Below, in pieces: positions 54,418-64,000 of a stretch of 64,000 nucleotides of DNA. Origin of the DNA: Chloroflexota bacterium (GTDB lineage Bacteria > Chloroflexota > Anaerolineae > Aggregatilineales > Aggregatilineaceae); NCBI GenBank assembly GCA_012729765.1, contig JAAYCM010000109.1:124001-188000 (forward strand), written 5' to 3'. Below the pieces are notes generated by a model. It saw nothing but the letters and a program-made list of their open reading frames with translations, was not told the DNA's origin and did not search any database. A program made the translations under genes and the position numbers. Each line of letters begins with the position of its first letter. Position 1 is the stretch's first letter.

Positions 54418-55029
54418 TCACCAGTTGGTGTACGAGTCGCTCATGCGACGGTATTCGATCATCTGCTCGTTGAGCGCCTGAGCATACATGATGATCTCGC
54501 ACGCCTCTTCCAGCGCGTCCGTCCACTGGAAGGCTTCGTCGAGCGTCTGGCCGGTGGCAAAGCTGCCGTGCCCGCGCAGGAACACGCACTTATACGAGCG
54601 CAGCGCATCCGCAATCGCGTCGGCCATCTGCTTCGTGCCCGACGCGAACTCGACCGACACGACCGGCACCTTCTTGAGCAGGTATGAGCCTTCGTTGTCG
54701 ATCGGCACGATCTCATCGCGCGAGAGCGAGAGCGCGATCGCGCGGCGCGGGTGCGCGTGGACGACGGCCAGGGCCGGAGTCGCCTTGTAGACCGCGCGGT
54801 GAACGATCAACTCGGTCGAGGCCAGGGCCACGCCGCTGTCGTTCTTCTCCAGCCCGGTTTCGATCAGGTCGTGCGGCTTGAGGCGGCCCAGCATCGCGCC
54901 GCGCCGCTTGATGATAATCCGGTCGCCGAAGCGGACGCTGATATTGCCGCCGTGCGACGACACCAGGTTGTGCACGTACATATCGCGACCAATGTCGCGG
55001 AACATCTCATAAACGCGTTCGTCAACCAT
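54418..55029 (-). CDS. Class II aldolase/adducin family protein
   Basis: 203 residues. Zinc-aldolase features: NLVSSHGGNISVRFGDRIII, the Glu in ASTELIVHRAVY, His-x-His in VVHAHPRRA and the third His in FLRGHGSFATG. This matches L-fuculose-1-phosphate aldolase and its relatives, which yield DHAP and lactaldehyde. It starts one base past the AOR stop, so the two are coupled. Lactaldehyde made here or by the fused aldolase at 56949-59012 could be the AOR substrate; this is inference. Other class II members are decarboxylases or dehydratases. Confidence 0.85.
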   Translation of the reverse strand: MVDERVYEMFRDIGRDMYVHNLVSSHGGNISVRFGDRIIIKRRGAMLGRLKPHDLIETGLEKNDSGVALASTELIVHRAVYKATPALAVVHAHPRRAIALSLSRDEIVPIDNEGSYLLKKVPVVSVEFASGTKQMADAIADALRSYKCVFLRGHGSFATGQTLDEAFQWTDALEEACEIIMYAQALNEQMIEYRRMSDSYTNW

Positions 55030-55030
55030 C

Positions 55031-56824
55031 TTACATCATCTCCGCGACCAGATCGGACAATCCCAACTCTTGCAGCTTGGCGGGCTTGGGGACACCGTTC
55101 TCGTCCCAGCCCCGCCCGCGATAGTACTCGATCAGCATCGGCCCCAGGTGGCTCACCTCACCGGCGCTGTTGCCGGTGGCCGGCTCGTTGAGCAGGCGCG
55201 GCGGCAGCGTGTCATCGGCGCGGGTGAAGCCTTCGCGCAGGTTATACAGCCGCTCCAGGTTCCAGATACGCTCGCCGGTCCGGATCATCTCGCCGGTCGG
55301 GTAGCTGATGCCGGTCAGTGCCGACAGCGCCCGCGCGAAATACTCGTCTGCGACCGCGATATTGGCGAACTTGCACGCCACCAACGAGTCGAGCACGGCG
55401 CTGGAGTTCTGGTTCAGGATCACGTAGCTGGCCTTGCCCTGGACCTGCAAGCGGTCGATCAGCTTGGGCAGGCCGAGCACTTCCGCGCCGAGCATATTGC
55501 CGCGCATGTGGCAGCCGCCCCGGTTGCTGGTGGCGAAGAGCAGGCCCTGGCCCTGCAGCCCGCGCGGATCGTAGGCCGGCATCTCCAGGTTCTTGACGCT
55601 CATCGACAGCTCCGGCGCGCCGCAGTTCGCGGCCAGGCGGGCGCTGCCGACGGCCAGCACATCCCCGATGCCGCGCCGGTAGCCGATATCGGTCACTGTC
55701 TGGAGCAGCAGGTCGGCCCGGCCAAAGCGCAGATCGGTATCGAGCAGGCCGCGCTCGGCCAGCTCCATCGCGCAGGCGATAGTCGAGCCGGCGGAGATCG
55801 TGTCCAGGCCCAGATCGTTGCAGATATAGTTGGCTTCGGTCACGGCTTCGAGGTCGTGAATCTCGCACGCTGCGCCAAATGCCCACGCCGTTTCGTACTC
55901 CGGCCCTTCGTTCGGTTCCTGGTCGCCGATCTTGGTCTGGCGCGTGCAGGCGATCGGGCAGGCCCAGCAGGCCGGGTTATCGACCAGAATCCTCTCGGCG
56001 ATTGCCTCGCCGCTGATGTCCTCGGCGTGGTCGAAATGCGACTGCTGGAAGTTGCGGGTCGGCAGCGCGCCGATCGCGTTGAGGATGTTCATGTTGACCG
56101 CTGTCCCAAATTCCGGGAAAGCCTGCGACGTGATCGGGTTGGCCTTGAGCATCTTGGTCGCTTCGTACTGCACGAACCGGAAGCGCTCCTTGTCGGCGAA
56201 GTCCACCCGCTCGTTGCCCTCGACCACAATCGCCTTGAGGTTCTTGCTGCCCATCACCGCGCCGGGACCGCCGCGCGCGGCGGCGCGGGTCACGTCGTTC
56301 ATGATCGCGGCGAACAGCACCAGGTTTTCGCCTGCCGGGCCGATGCACAGGACGTTGCGCTTGTTCTTGTCCTGGCCCAGTGCCGCCGACGTTTCGGAGA
56401 CGGTCTTGCCCCACAGGTGCGCGGCGTCATGCAGTGCCACCCCGTCAGGCTTGATCTCAAGGTAAACCGGCTGGGGCGCCCGGTTTTTGATGATCAGCGC
56501 GTCGTAGCCGGAGCGCTTGAAGCGCATCCCCCAGAAACCGCCCGAATTGGCGTCCAGCACGGTGCCGGTCAGCGGCGACTTGGTGGTGACCGAAAAGCGG
56601 TTGCTGGTCTGAAAGCCGGTCCCGGTCATCGGGCCACCGGCGATAATCAGCACATTTTCCGGCGAGAGGGGATCGACTTCCGGCCCTACCATCTCCCACA
56701 ACAGCCGCGCCCCAAGCCCGCGCCCGCCGATATACTGTCTGGCGATCTCCAGATTCAACGGCTCGGTTCTGATCTCGCTGGTGGCGAGATCGACAACTAA
56801 TACTTTTCCCATCCAGCCATCCAT
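55031..56824 (-). CDS. aor: Aldehyde:ferredoxin oxidoreductase (tungsten type)
   Basis: 597 residues from the ATG at 56824. The N-terminal domain has YIGGRGLGARLLWEMV, GPMTGTGFQTSNRFSVTTKSPLTG and RGGPGAVMGSKNLKAIVV, all AOR pterin-binding blocks. Cluster ligands are in NPACWACPIACTRQ (Cys-x2-Cys-x3-Cys) and a fourth Cys in LDSLVACKFAN. The enzyme oxidises aldehydes to acids with ferredoxin as acceptor, usually with tungsten-bispterin. In this rhamnose region the substrate may be L-lactaldehyde. Reduced ferredoxin from it could feed the HdrA-hydrogenase complex elsewhere in the window, which is speculative. Confidence 0.93.
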   Translation of the reverse strand: MDGWMGKVLVVDLATSEIRTEPLNLEIARQYIGGRGLGARLLWEMVGPEVDPLSPENVLIIAGGPMTGTGFQTSNRFSVTTKSPLTGTVLDANSGGFWGMRFKRSGYDALIIKNRAPQPVYLEIKPDGVALHDAAHLWGKTVSETSAALGQDKNKRNVLCIGPAGENLVLFAAIMNDVTRAAARGGPGAVMGSKNLKAIVVEGNERVDFADKERFRFVQYEATKMLKANPITSQAFPEFGTAVNMNILNAIGALPTRNFQQSHFDHAEDISGEAIAERILVDNPACWACPIACTRQTKIGDQEPNEGPEYETAWAFGAACEIHDLEAVTEANYICNDLGLDTISAGSTIACAMELAERGLLDTDLRFGRADLLLQTVTDIGYRRGIGDVLAVGSARLAANCGAPELSMSVKNLEMPAYDPRGLQGQGLLFATSNRGGCHMRGNMLGAEVLGLPKLIDRLQVQGKASYVILNQNSSAVLDSLVACKFANIAVADEYFARALSALTGISYPTGEMIRTGERIWNLERLYNLREGFTRADDTLPPRLLNEPATGNSAGEVSHLGPMLIEYYRGRGWDENGVPKPAKLQELGLSDLVAEMM

Positions 56825-56948
56825 GCTCGGTTCCTCATAGTGATACGGACTAAAGTTGTGTGCATCGACTGGCACGGCGCGCACCGGCCAGTTGGGTTAT
56901 TCAATGTGCAGTCTGCGTTGACGCCGGCTGGCAGGGTGATTCGCCCCT

Positions 56949-59012
<2,064 letters not shown>

Positions 59013-59025
59013 GATACCTTACCCT

Positions 59026-60249
59026 TTAGCCAACCGGATAACCGCCACCGGCGGCGCTGGCGGTCCCGCGCGCGGCGGCAAGCTGACGATCGTAGCCGCT
59101 GGCGCGGTGCGCCGCCAACGGGTCGGTGGGGACGCCTTTTTCTTCGCGCACTTTCGCCAGCAGCGGGCGGACATCGGTGTTGTAGGCGTCCATCAAGACA
59201 TGGTGCGCGCCGAGCACGTCCCCGGCCTGCTGAGCCTGTTTCAGCTCGCCGGAGTTGACGATCAGCGCCCTGGCATACGCGATCTGGCAGTTGATCACGC
59301 TCAACATCATGCCTTCGAGCTTGGACTCGATGTTGAGGCTCTCGTCGATCATGTAGGCGACGTTAGCGGCCCGGTCGCCCGCCTTGACCAGCTCGTAATA
59401 GATCGTGAACAGCTCCAGCGGGTCGGCGGTCCCAACGATCAGGTCGTCGTCGGCATACTTGCGCGAGTTGAAATGGAACCCGCCCAGGCGGCCTTCGTCC
59501 ACCAGGAAGGCGACGATCTGCGCGATGTTGGTGCCGTGCGCGTGGTGGCCGGTATCGACCAGCACCTCGGCCTGCGGCCCCAGCTTGAGCGCCATCATAT
59601 ACGAGGTGCCCCAGTCGGGCAGGTCGGTGCTGTAGAACGCCGGCTCGAAGAATTTGTACTCGATCAGCATCCGGCTGCTTTCGGGCAGGTGCCGGTAGGT
59701 TTCGGCCAGTCCGTGCTCCAGGCGGTGCTTGCGCTCGACCAGGTCGTCCTGGCCGGGGTAGTTCGTGCCGTCGGCCAGCCACACGCTCAGAATATCGCTG
59801 CCCACCGCGCGCATGATCGCGCAGCACTCGACCATATGCGCGATCGCGTTCTCACGCGCCCCGGCGTCCGGGCTGGCGAGCGAGCCGAGCTTGTACTGGT
59901 GCTCCTGAAATACGTTCGGATTCACCGCGCCGATGCGAATCCCGGCGGCCTCGGCCTGTTGGCGGAAGGCGGCGTAATCGTCGGTCTTGTCCCAGGGGAT
60001 ATGGATCGCCATCGACGGCGCAACGCCGGTCATTTTGTGCACGTAGGCCGCGTCCGCGATCTTCTCCTGCACGGTGCGAGCTGCGCCCGGCCAGGGGAAA
60101 GTCTGAAAGCGCGTGCCGCTGTTGGCGTAGCCCCACGACGGGGTTTCAATCGCCTGCACGTGCAGTTTGGCCTTCACCGCCTCAACATCGATGCCGCGCG
60201 CGGTGAGCTGCTCGGCCAACAACTCATAAGCCTTCACATAATCAGACAT
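59026..60249 (-). CDS. rhaI: L-rhamnose isomerase (RhaI type)
   Basis: 407 residues, xylose-isomerase-like TIM barrel. [53 protein letters not shown] and [15 protein letters not shown] carry the Glu, Asp and His metal ligands. This pattern matches the Pseudomonas stutzeri-type rhamnose isomerase, not the E. coli RhaA family. Converts L-rhamnose to L-rhamnulose. First enzyme gene after the transporter genes; the ATG at 60249 has GAGG 10 bases upstream. Confidence 0.92.
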   Translation of the reverse strand: MSDYVKAYELLAEQLTARGIDVEAVKAKLHVQAIETPSWGYANSGTRFQTFPWPGAARTVQEKIADAAYVHKMTGVAPSMAIHIPWDKTDDYAAFRQQAEAAGIRIGAVNPNVFQEHQYKLGSLASPDAGARENAIAHMVECCAIMRAVGSDILSVWLADGTNYPGQDDLVERKHRLEHGLAETYRHLPESSRMLIEYKFFEPAFYSTDLPDWGTSYMMALKLGPQAEVLVDTGHHAHGTNIAQIVAFLVDEGRLGGFHFNSRKYADDDLIVGTADPLELFTIYYELVKAGDRAANVAYMIDESLNIESKLEGMMLSVINCQIAYARALIVNSGELKQAQQAGDVLGAHHVLMDAYNTDVRPLLAKVREEKGVPTDPLAAHRASGYDRQLAAARGTASAAGGGYPVG

Positions 60250-60365
60250 GGAGCCATATCCTCTTTGAGATGTACATGGAAAACCATTAACCCGACTGAC
60301 CCATAAAGACTATTTGGGATACTGCAAAAATAGGTAGTGGTGAAGTTTTGACTGAAGCTTGTTTT

Positions 60366-60475
60366 GCCCCCATCCTAAATCCTTCCCCCACAAGGTGGGA
60401 AGGACTTGAAAAGTGCCACCGGTCTCCCCTTCCCTCCGCGTAGCAGTGGGGAAGGGGTCGGGGGATGGGGGGCAA
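60366..60475 (+). repeat. Dispersed about 110-bp palindromic repeat, copy 3
   Basis: GCCCCCATCCTAAATCC at one end and GGGGGATGGGGGGC at the other, with inner hairpins TTCCCCCAC/GTGGGAA and CCCCTTCCC/GGGGAAGGGG. Same orientation as 21930-22040. It takes up a third of the 380-base gap 60250-60629; the rest probably holds the rhaI promoter, but no clear -35/-10 pair is seen. Confidence 0.8.
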
Positions 60476-60629
60476 CTGAACAGCCGCTATCAGTCAATTG
60501 TTCGTCACTACCCAAGAATAATCGCTGGTAGAGACTGTTGTGTGTGAGCCAAAGGTATTTTTCAGGGCAGCGGCCCCCCGGCCCGGTTGCCCAGACCGGA
60601 GAGCCGCCGGTCTTTCGAACAGGCTCGAC

Positions 60630-61796
60630 TTAGAAGTCGAAGTCGTTGATATTTTCCTGGGTGAAGACGGTCGGCGGGCCAAGCAGGATTTCGCTGCCGT
60701 TGATCACCGGCAGGGTGCCCAGACGCCCGGCTTCCACTTCGGTCGCGCCCGGCAGCAGCTCACCATCGATCACCGCGCGGATCACGTAGGCAGTCGCGTA
60801 GCCCAGGTCGATCGGGTTCCACAGCACAACCTTCGGCGCGCAGCCGTTCTCGATGAACGGGCGCATCTGGTTCGGGGTGGAGATACCCACCGTGATCGTC
60901 TGATCGCAGACACCCATCTGGGTCAGCGCGTCGGCGGCGCCAGGGCCAGCCACGCTCGACATGGCGAAGATACCGTCCAGGTCCTCACCGTACTTGTTCA
61001 CCAGTTCCTGAGCGCGCTGGAAGGCGAGCTGCTGGTCCTCTTCGGACGGAACGGTTTCGAGCCAGTTGAGGTCAGGATAGCACTTGTCGGCATAGGCGAG
61101 CATCTCAGAGATCCAGCGGTTCTGGTTGGGGGCGGTCAGCGAGCTGGTGATGATGGCGACACTGCCGTCTGCGCCAACTTCTTCGACCATCGAGTCGACC
61201 ATCGCCTTCGCCATCCCGTTGAAGGTCGCCTGGTTCACAAACCACTCGCGCGCATCCGGCTCGGAGTCGGCGTCGAAGCCGATCACGTGCACACCCTGCT
61301 CCAGGGCGTTGCGCAGCGCGGGCGAGATCGCCACCGGGTCGTTCGACGCAAACGCGATCACGTCGATGCCCTGGGTCACATAGTTCTCGATGAAGGTAAT
61401 CTGGTCATCGACGCTGGCCTCGGTCGGGGCGTCGGTGATGATCTCCATGTTGCCCAGTTCTTCAGCGGCCTCGTTCAGGCCCTTGGTCGTCGCGGCAAAG
61501 TAGGCGATGCCGATCAGCTTGGGCAGGTCGAGCACGCGGATGTCCTGGCCGGCGAGGTCTGGCGCATCCACCGGCTGGCCGCCGTTGTATTCCACCACCT
61601 CTTCGGCTTCTTCGGTCGCAGCCGGCTCTTCCATGGCTTCTTCTTCGCCAGGGCAGGCCAGCGGATTGGTCGGCAGGTCGTCCTGGCCCAGCAGCATCCG
61701 GCTGGGAGCGTCGTTCGCCGCCTTGAGCGGTGCGGCGAGAACCGGAGTCAGCAGCATAGCCACCAACACCAGCGCAACTACGGACTTTTTCAACAT
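60630..61796 (-). CDS. rhaS: Sugar ABC transporter substrate-binding protein, RhaS-type
   Basis: 388 residues. Signal peptide MLKKSVVALVLVAMLLTPVLAA, then an acidic Glu/Ala-rich linker (about 50-70). A periplasmic-binding-protein fold of the ribose/rhamnose group follows: IAYFAATTKGLNEAAEELG, GIDVIAFASNDP, GVHVIGFDADSE and DGIFAMSSVAGPGAADAL. No lipobox Cys. Followed downstream by rhaI and preceded by two permease genes, it fits the RhaSTPQ rhamnose importer. Ligand assigned by context. Confidence 0.88.
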   Translation of the reverse strand: MLKKSVVALVLVAMLLTPVLAAPLKAANDAPSRMLLGQDDLPTNPLACPGEEEAMEEPAATEEAEEVVEYNGGQPVDAPDLAGQDIRVLDLPKLIGIAYFAATTKGLNEAAEELGNMEIITDAPTEASVDDQITFIENYVTQGIDVIAFASNDPVAISPALRNALEQGVHVIGFDADSEPDAREWFVNQATFNGMAKAMVDSMVEEVGADGSVAIITSSLTAPNQNRWISEMLAYADKCYPDLNWLETVPSEEDQQLAFQRAQELVNKYGEDLDGIFAMSSVAGPGAADALTQMGVCDQTITVGISTPNQMRPFIENGCAPKVVLWNPIDLGYATAYVIRAVIDGELLPGATEVEAGRLGTLPVINGSEILLGPPTVFTQENINDFDF

Positions 61797-61905
61797 GATG
61801 TGCCTCTCCTTAACTAAGCGCTATTGTCACTTATCGGGAAGGGACGTTTCTTTCTGCTCTGATCTGGATCACGCCAATCCACTCGCTCGGCGTCAGCACC
61901 TCCTA

Positions 61906-62895
61906 TCACTGGCGAAAACGCTTCTGTATATAGTTATTAATCAAAATGGAGAGAATCAGCACCACACCGATCACGACGATCGTCGCGTCTCCCTTGACGC
62001 CGGAGAGCGACAGCCCGTTTTTGAGTAGTTGGAGCAGCACCAGGCCAAGCAGCGTGCCGTGAATCGTGCCGCTGCCGCCCACGATGCTCGTGCCGCCCAG
62101 GACCACCGCCGCGATCACGTCCAGCTCCATGCCGGTCCCGGAGTCGGCGCGCGTCGTGCTCACGCGTGAGGTGAACAGGAACGCCGCCACTGCCGACATG
62201 AACCCGGCGAAAACGTAGATAAACAGCAGGTAGCGGTTGACCGGGATGCCGGAGAAGCGCGCGCCGATCTCGTTGTTGCCGATGGCATAGATGCCGCGTC
62301 CGAACGGCGTGCGCGCCAGCAGAATCCAGGCGAAGATCGAGGCGACAATCAGGAACCAGATCTGCGTCGGGATGCCGAGAAAGTCGCGCTGGCCGAACTG
62401 GAAGAACCAGTCGGGATAGCCGCGCGCCGAGCGCGCCTGGCTGATCCCGTAGGCCATGCCGCGATAGAGCGCCAGCGTCGCCAGCGTCATGATGATCGGC
62501 GGCACCCGGACATAAACGATGAACAGCGCGTTGAGCAGGCCGGAGAGCGTGCCGATCACGATCGAGGCCAGGATTGCTGCTTCGAGTGGGAAACTCTGCT
62601 CCTTCCACAGCCAGCCGAGCATCACGGCGCTGAAGCCGAAGATCGAGCCGACCGAGAGGTCGATTCCGCCGGTGATGATGATGTACGTCATCGGCAGCGC
62701 GATCAGGCCCACTTCGGTCATCAGGCGCGCCTGGTTCAACAGGTTATCGACGGTCAGGAAGTTCTCGGACGTGAACGAGAGCACGATGACCGCGATCACC
62801 ATGATCACGACCAGCACACCTTCCTGACCGAGAAAGGCATTGCGGATCGAAAGCTGAAGATTGCTGCGCTCCTGTGGCGCTTCTTGGGTAGTCAT
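61906..62895 (-). CDS. rhaQ: Rhamnose-type ABC transporter permease
   Basis: 329 residues, about nine to ten membrane helices of the BPD_transp_2 (ribose/rhamnose/autoinducer-2) family. LIALPMTYIIITGGIDLSVGSIFG and AVVLGGTSIVGGSGTIHGTLLG, the EAA-like cytoplasmic loop, are the hallmarks. Paired with the next permease as a heterodimer. The P/Q naming is arbitrary. Confidence 0.9.
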   Translation of the reverse strand: MTTQEAPQERSNLQLSIRNAFLGQEGVLVVIMVIAVIVLSFTSENFLTVDNLLNQARLMTEVGLIALPMTYIIITGGIDLSVGSIFGFSAVMLGWLWKEQSFPLEAAILASIVIGTLSGLLNALFIVYVRVPPIIMTLATLALYRGMAYGISQARSARGYPDWFFQFGQRDFLGIPTQIWFLIVASIFAWILLARTPFGRGIYAIGNNEIGARFSGIPVNRYLLFIYVFAGFMSAVAAFLFTSRVSTTRADSGTGMELDVIAAVVLGGTSIVGGSGTIHGTLLGLVLLQLLKNGLSLSGVKGDATIVVIGVVLILSILINNYIQKRFRQ

Positions 62896-62904
62896 CAGGC
62901 GTTC

Positions 62905-63921
62905 CTACTTTCCGATTGCGGACATCTGGCGGCGGCGGCGGAAGATATCGACCAGCACCGTGAGCAGGATCAAGAGGCCCTGCACTGCCTGGAGCCAGTA
63001 GGCCGACACATTAACGAAGATCATGCCCGACTGGATGGTGCGGATCAGGATCGCGCCGAGCATCGCCCCGATCACCGTGCCGCTGCCGCCCAGGATGCTC
63101 ACGCCGCCGATCACCGCCGCGGTGATGATCGTCAGTTCCACGCCCGGTGGGACGGTCGATTGAATGGTAGTGAACTGGGTGGCGAAAAGGATGGTCGAGA
63201 TGCCTACCATCAGCCCATTGATGCCGAAAACGGTCATCAGGATGCGCTTCTCGGAGATGCCCGACAGACGCGCCGCCTCACGGTTGCCGCCGACGGCGTA
63301 GATCGCGCGCCCGGTGGCGCTGTAGCGCATCCAGATCGCCATCAGCAGCGTGAGCGCGAACATGAAGTAGATCGGCATCGGGATGCCGAGCGGCTGCCGC
63401 TGCGCGAGGAAGAAACCCTTGGGCAGGTCGTAGATCCACGCGCCGCCGGTCACGAAGATCAGGCCGCCTTTGAGGACGCTCATCATGCCGAGCGTCGCCA
63501 CGATGGCCGGGATGCGCAGGTAGGCCACCAGGAAGCCGATGAACAGCTCGATCAGAATGCCGAACACAATCGGCGCGAGCCAGGCCAGCCAGATCGGGTA
63601 GTCGTGGACGGCGAGCTGCCCGGCGATCGTGCCGAGCACGCCGAGCAGCGCGGCAACCGAAATGTCGATGTTGCCGGTGATGATCACGACCGTCATGCCC
63701 AGGGCGGCGACGGCAATATAGGCGCTGTTTGACAGGATACTGAGCAGGTTGCGCTCGGCCCCAAAACGCGGGTTATCGGCGTATACCGCCAGGCTCAGGA
63801 GCACGATGCCCAGCGCGAGAATGAATTCCTGGCTGCCCAGGAAGGCTAGCAGCCCGCGAAGCTGCTGGCCGAGTGGCGTGGCTTCGGATTGCGGCAAAGG
63901 CTTGCTGGTTGTGGCTGTCAT
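62905..63921 (-). CDS. rhaP: Rhamnose-type ABC transporter permease
   Basis: 338 residues, same family as its neighbour: ALGMTVVIITGNIDISVAALLG and AAVIGGVSILGGSGTVIGAMLG. The ATG at 63921 overlaps the stop of the preceding gene (ATGA), and the next permease starts 9 bases after its stop. It presumably forms the membrane channel with the 61906-62895 product. Confidence 0.9.
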   Translation of the reverse strand: MTATTSKPLPQSEATPLGQQLRGLLAFLGSQEFILALGIVLLSLAVYADNPRFGAERNLLSILSNSAYIAVAALGMTVVIITGNIDISVAALLGVLGTIAGQLAVHDYPIWLAWLAPIVFGILIELFIGFLVAYLRIPAIVATLGMMSVLKGGLIFVTGGAWIYDLPKGFFLAQRQPLGIPMPIYFMFALTLLMAIWMRYSATGRAIYAVGGNREAARLSGISEKRILMTVFGINGLMVGISTILFATQFTTIQSTVPPGVELTIITAAVIGGVSILGGSGTVIGAMLGAILIRTIQSGMIFVNVSAYWLQAVQGLLILLTVLVDIFRRRRQMSAIGK

Positions 63922-64000
63922 TGCTGGCTCATACCTCCCGATACCGGTGTCGGGTCTTGCGAGGGGATGACCGTCGCGTCACCGCTTCCATTTTGTTCGC
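63918..64000 (-). CDS. C-terminal end of an upstream gene, probably the transporter ATPase (partial)
   Basis: The minus-strand frame ending TGA at 63920-63918 is open to the window edge and reads ...VIPSQDPTPVSGGMSQQ. The ATGA overlap with the permease start and the gene order of rhamnose importers make it the likely tail of the RhaT-like ATP-binding protein. No diagnostic motif lies in this stretch. Confidence 0.5.
   Translation of the reverse strand, partial: EQNGSGDATVIPSQDPTPVSGGMSQQ

Overview
This GC-rich (roughly 62-65% by eye) bacterial window most resembles Chloroflexota, probably an Anaerolineae-like lineage. The support is indirect: a fused rhamnulose-1-P aldolase/lactaldehyde dehydrogenase of the type known from Chloroflexus, F420-linked flavoproteins, a bacterial topoisomerase IB and a DUF3160 exoprotein. 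No rRNA, tRNA, CRISPR array or complete mobile element was seen. Genes are dense and mostly in operons with ATGA-type overlaps.

Layout. 1-5458 (+): sugar catabolism (truncated fucose/arabinose-isomerase-like protein, MDR dehydrogenase, Gfo/Idh oxidoreductase, GH36 alpha-galactosidase). 5536-12578 (-): a complete hdrCBA-mvhDGA set plus maturation protease, i.e. a soluble [NiFe] hydrogenase/heterodisulfide-reductase complex of the flavin-based electron-bifurcating kind. Beside it is a NarL-type regulator (12947-13627) whose receiver has lost its phospho-acceptor Asp. Both promoters carry paired dyads resembling Rex (or CRP/FNR) operators. 13885-27050 (-): one long branched-chain amino acid operon, ilvD-E-B-N-C-leuA-orf59-leuC-D-cimA-leuB, with dispersed palindromic repeats in several of its gaps.

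27051-27732 is the ilvD/argG divergent region. It holds a sigma70-like promoter and two successive leader-peptide attenuators, each an Ile/Leu/Val-rich short ORF followed by a hairpin and by an antiterminator strand encoded in the ORF itself. 27733-30490 (+) is argG-argH. 30456-35948 (-) is a uronate/pectin-type group (KduD-like SDR without its catalytic Tyr and Lys, family 5 solute-binding protein, KDG kinase, KdgF-like cupin, aldo/keto reductase). 36184-39846 (+) is a large multi-PAS histidine kinase. 39950-44796 (+) is argC-B-D-A-J preceded by an Arg-rich leader peptide and an attenuator built like the two ilv ones.

44950-54023 is mixed: a coiled-coil protein, an F420-type LLM oxidoreductase, a Tp34-like/DUF2188 fusion, topoisomerase IB, a DUF3160 secreted protein, a frameshifted Gfo/Idh gene, a PPOX protein and a UbiA prenyltransferase. 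54086-64000 (-) is L-rhamnose use: ABC transporter (two permeases, binding protein, tail of an upstream gene that is probably the ATPase), rhamnose isomerase and fused aldolase/dehydrogenase, followed by a tungsten-type aldehyde:ferredoxin oxidoreductase, a class II aldolase and a MoaD-like protein.

The strongest candidate for something undescribed is the set of three leader-peptide attenuators (two for ilv-leu, one for arg). In each, exactly five codons separate the last regulatory codon from the antiterminator strand. This implies a shared two-state design in which a ribosome that finishes the leader ORF occludes the antiterminator.
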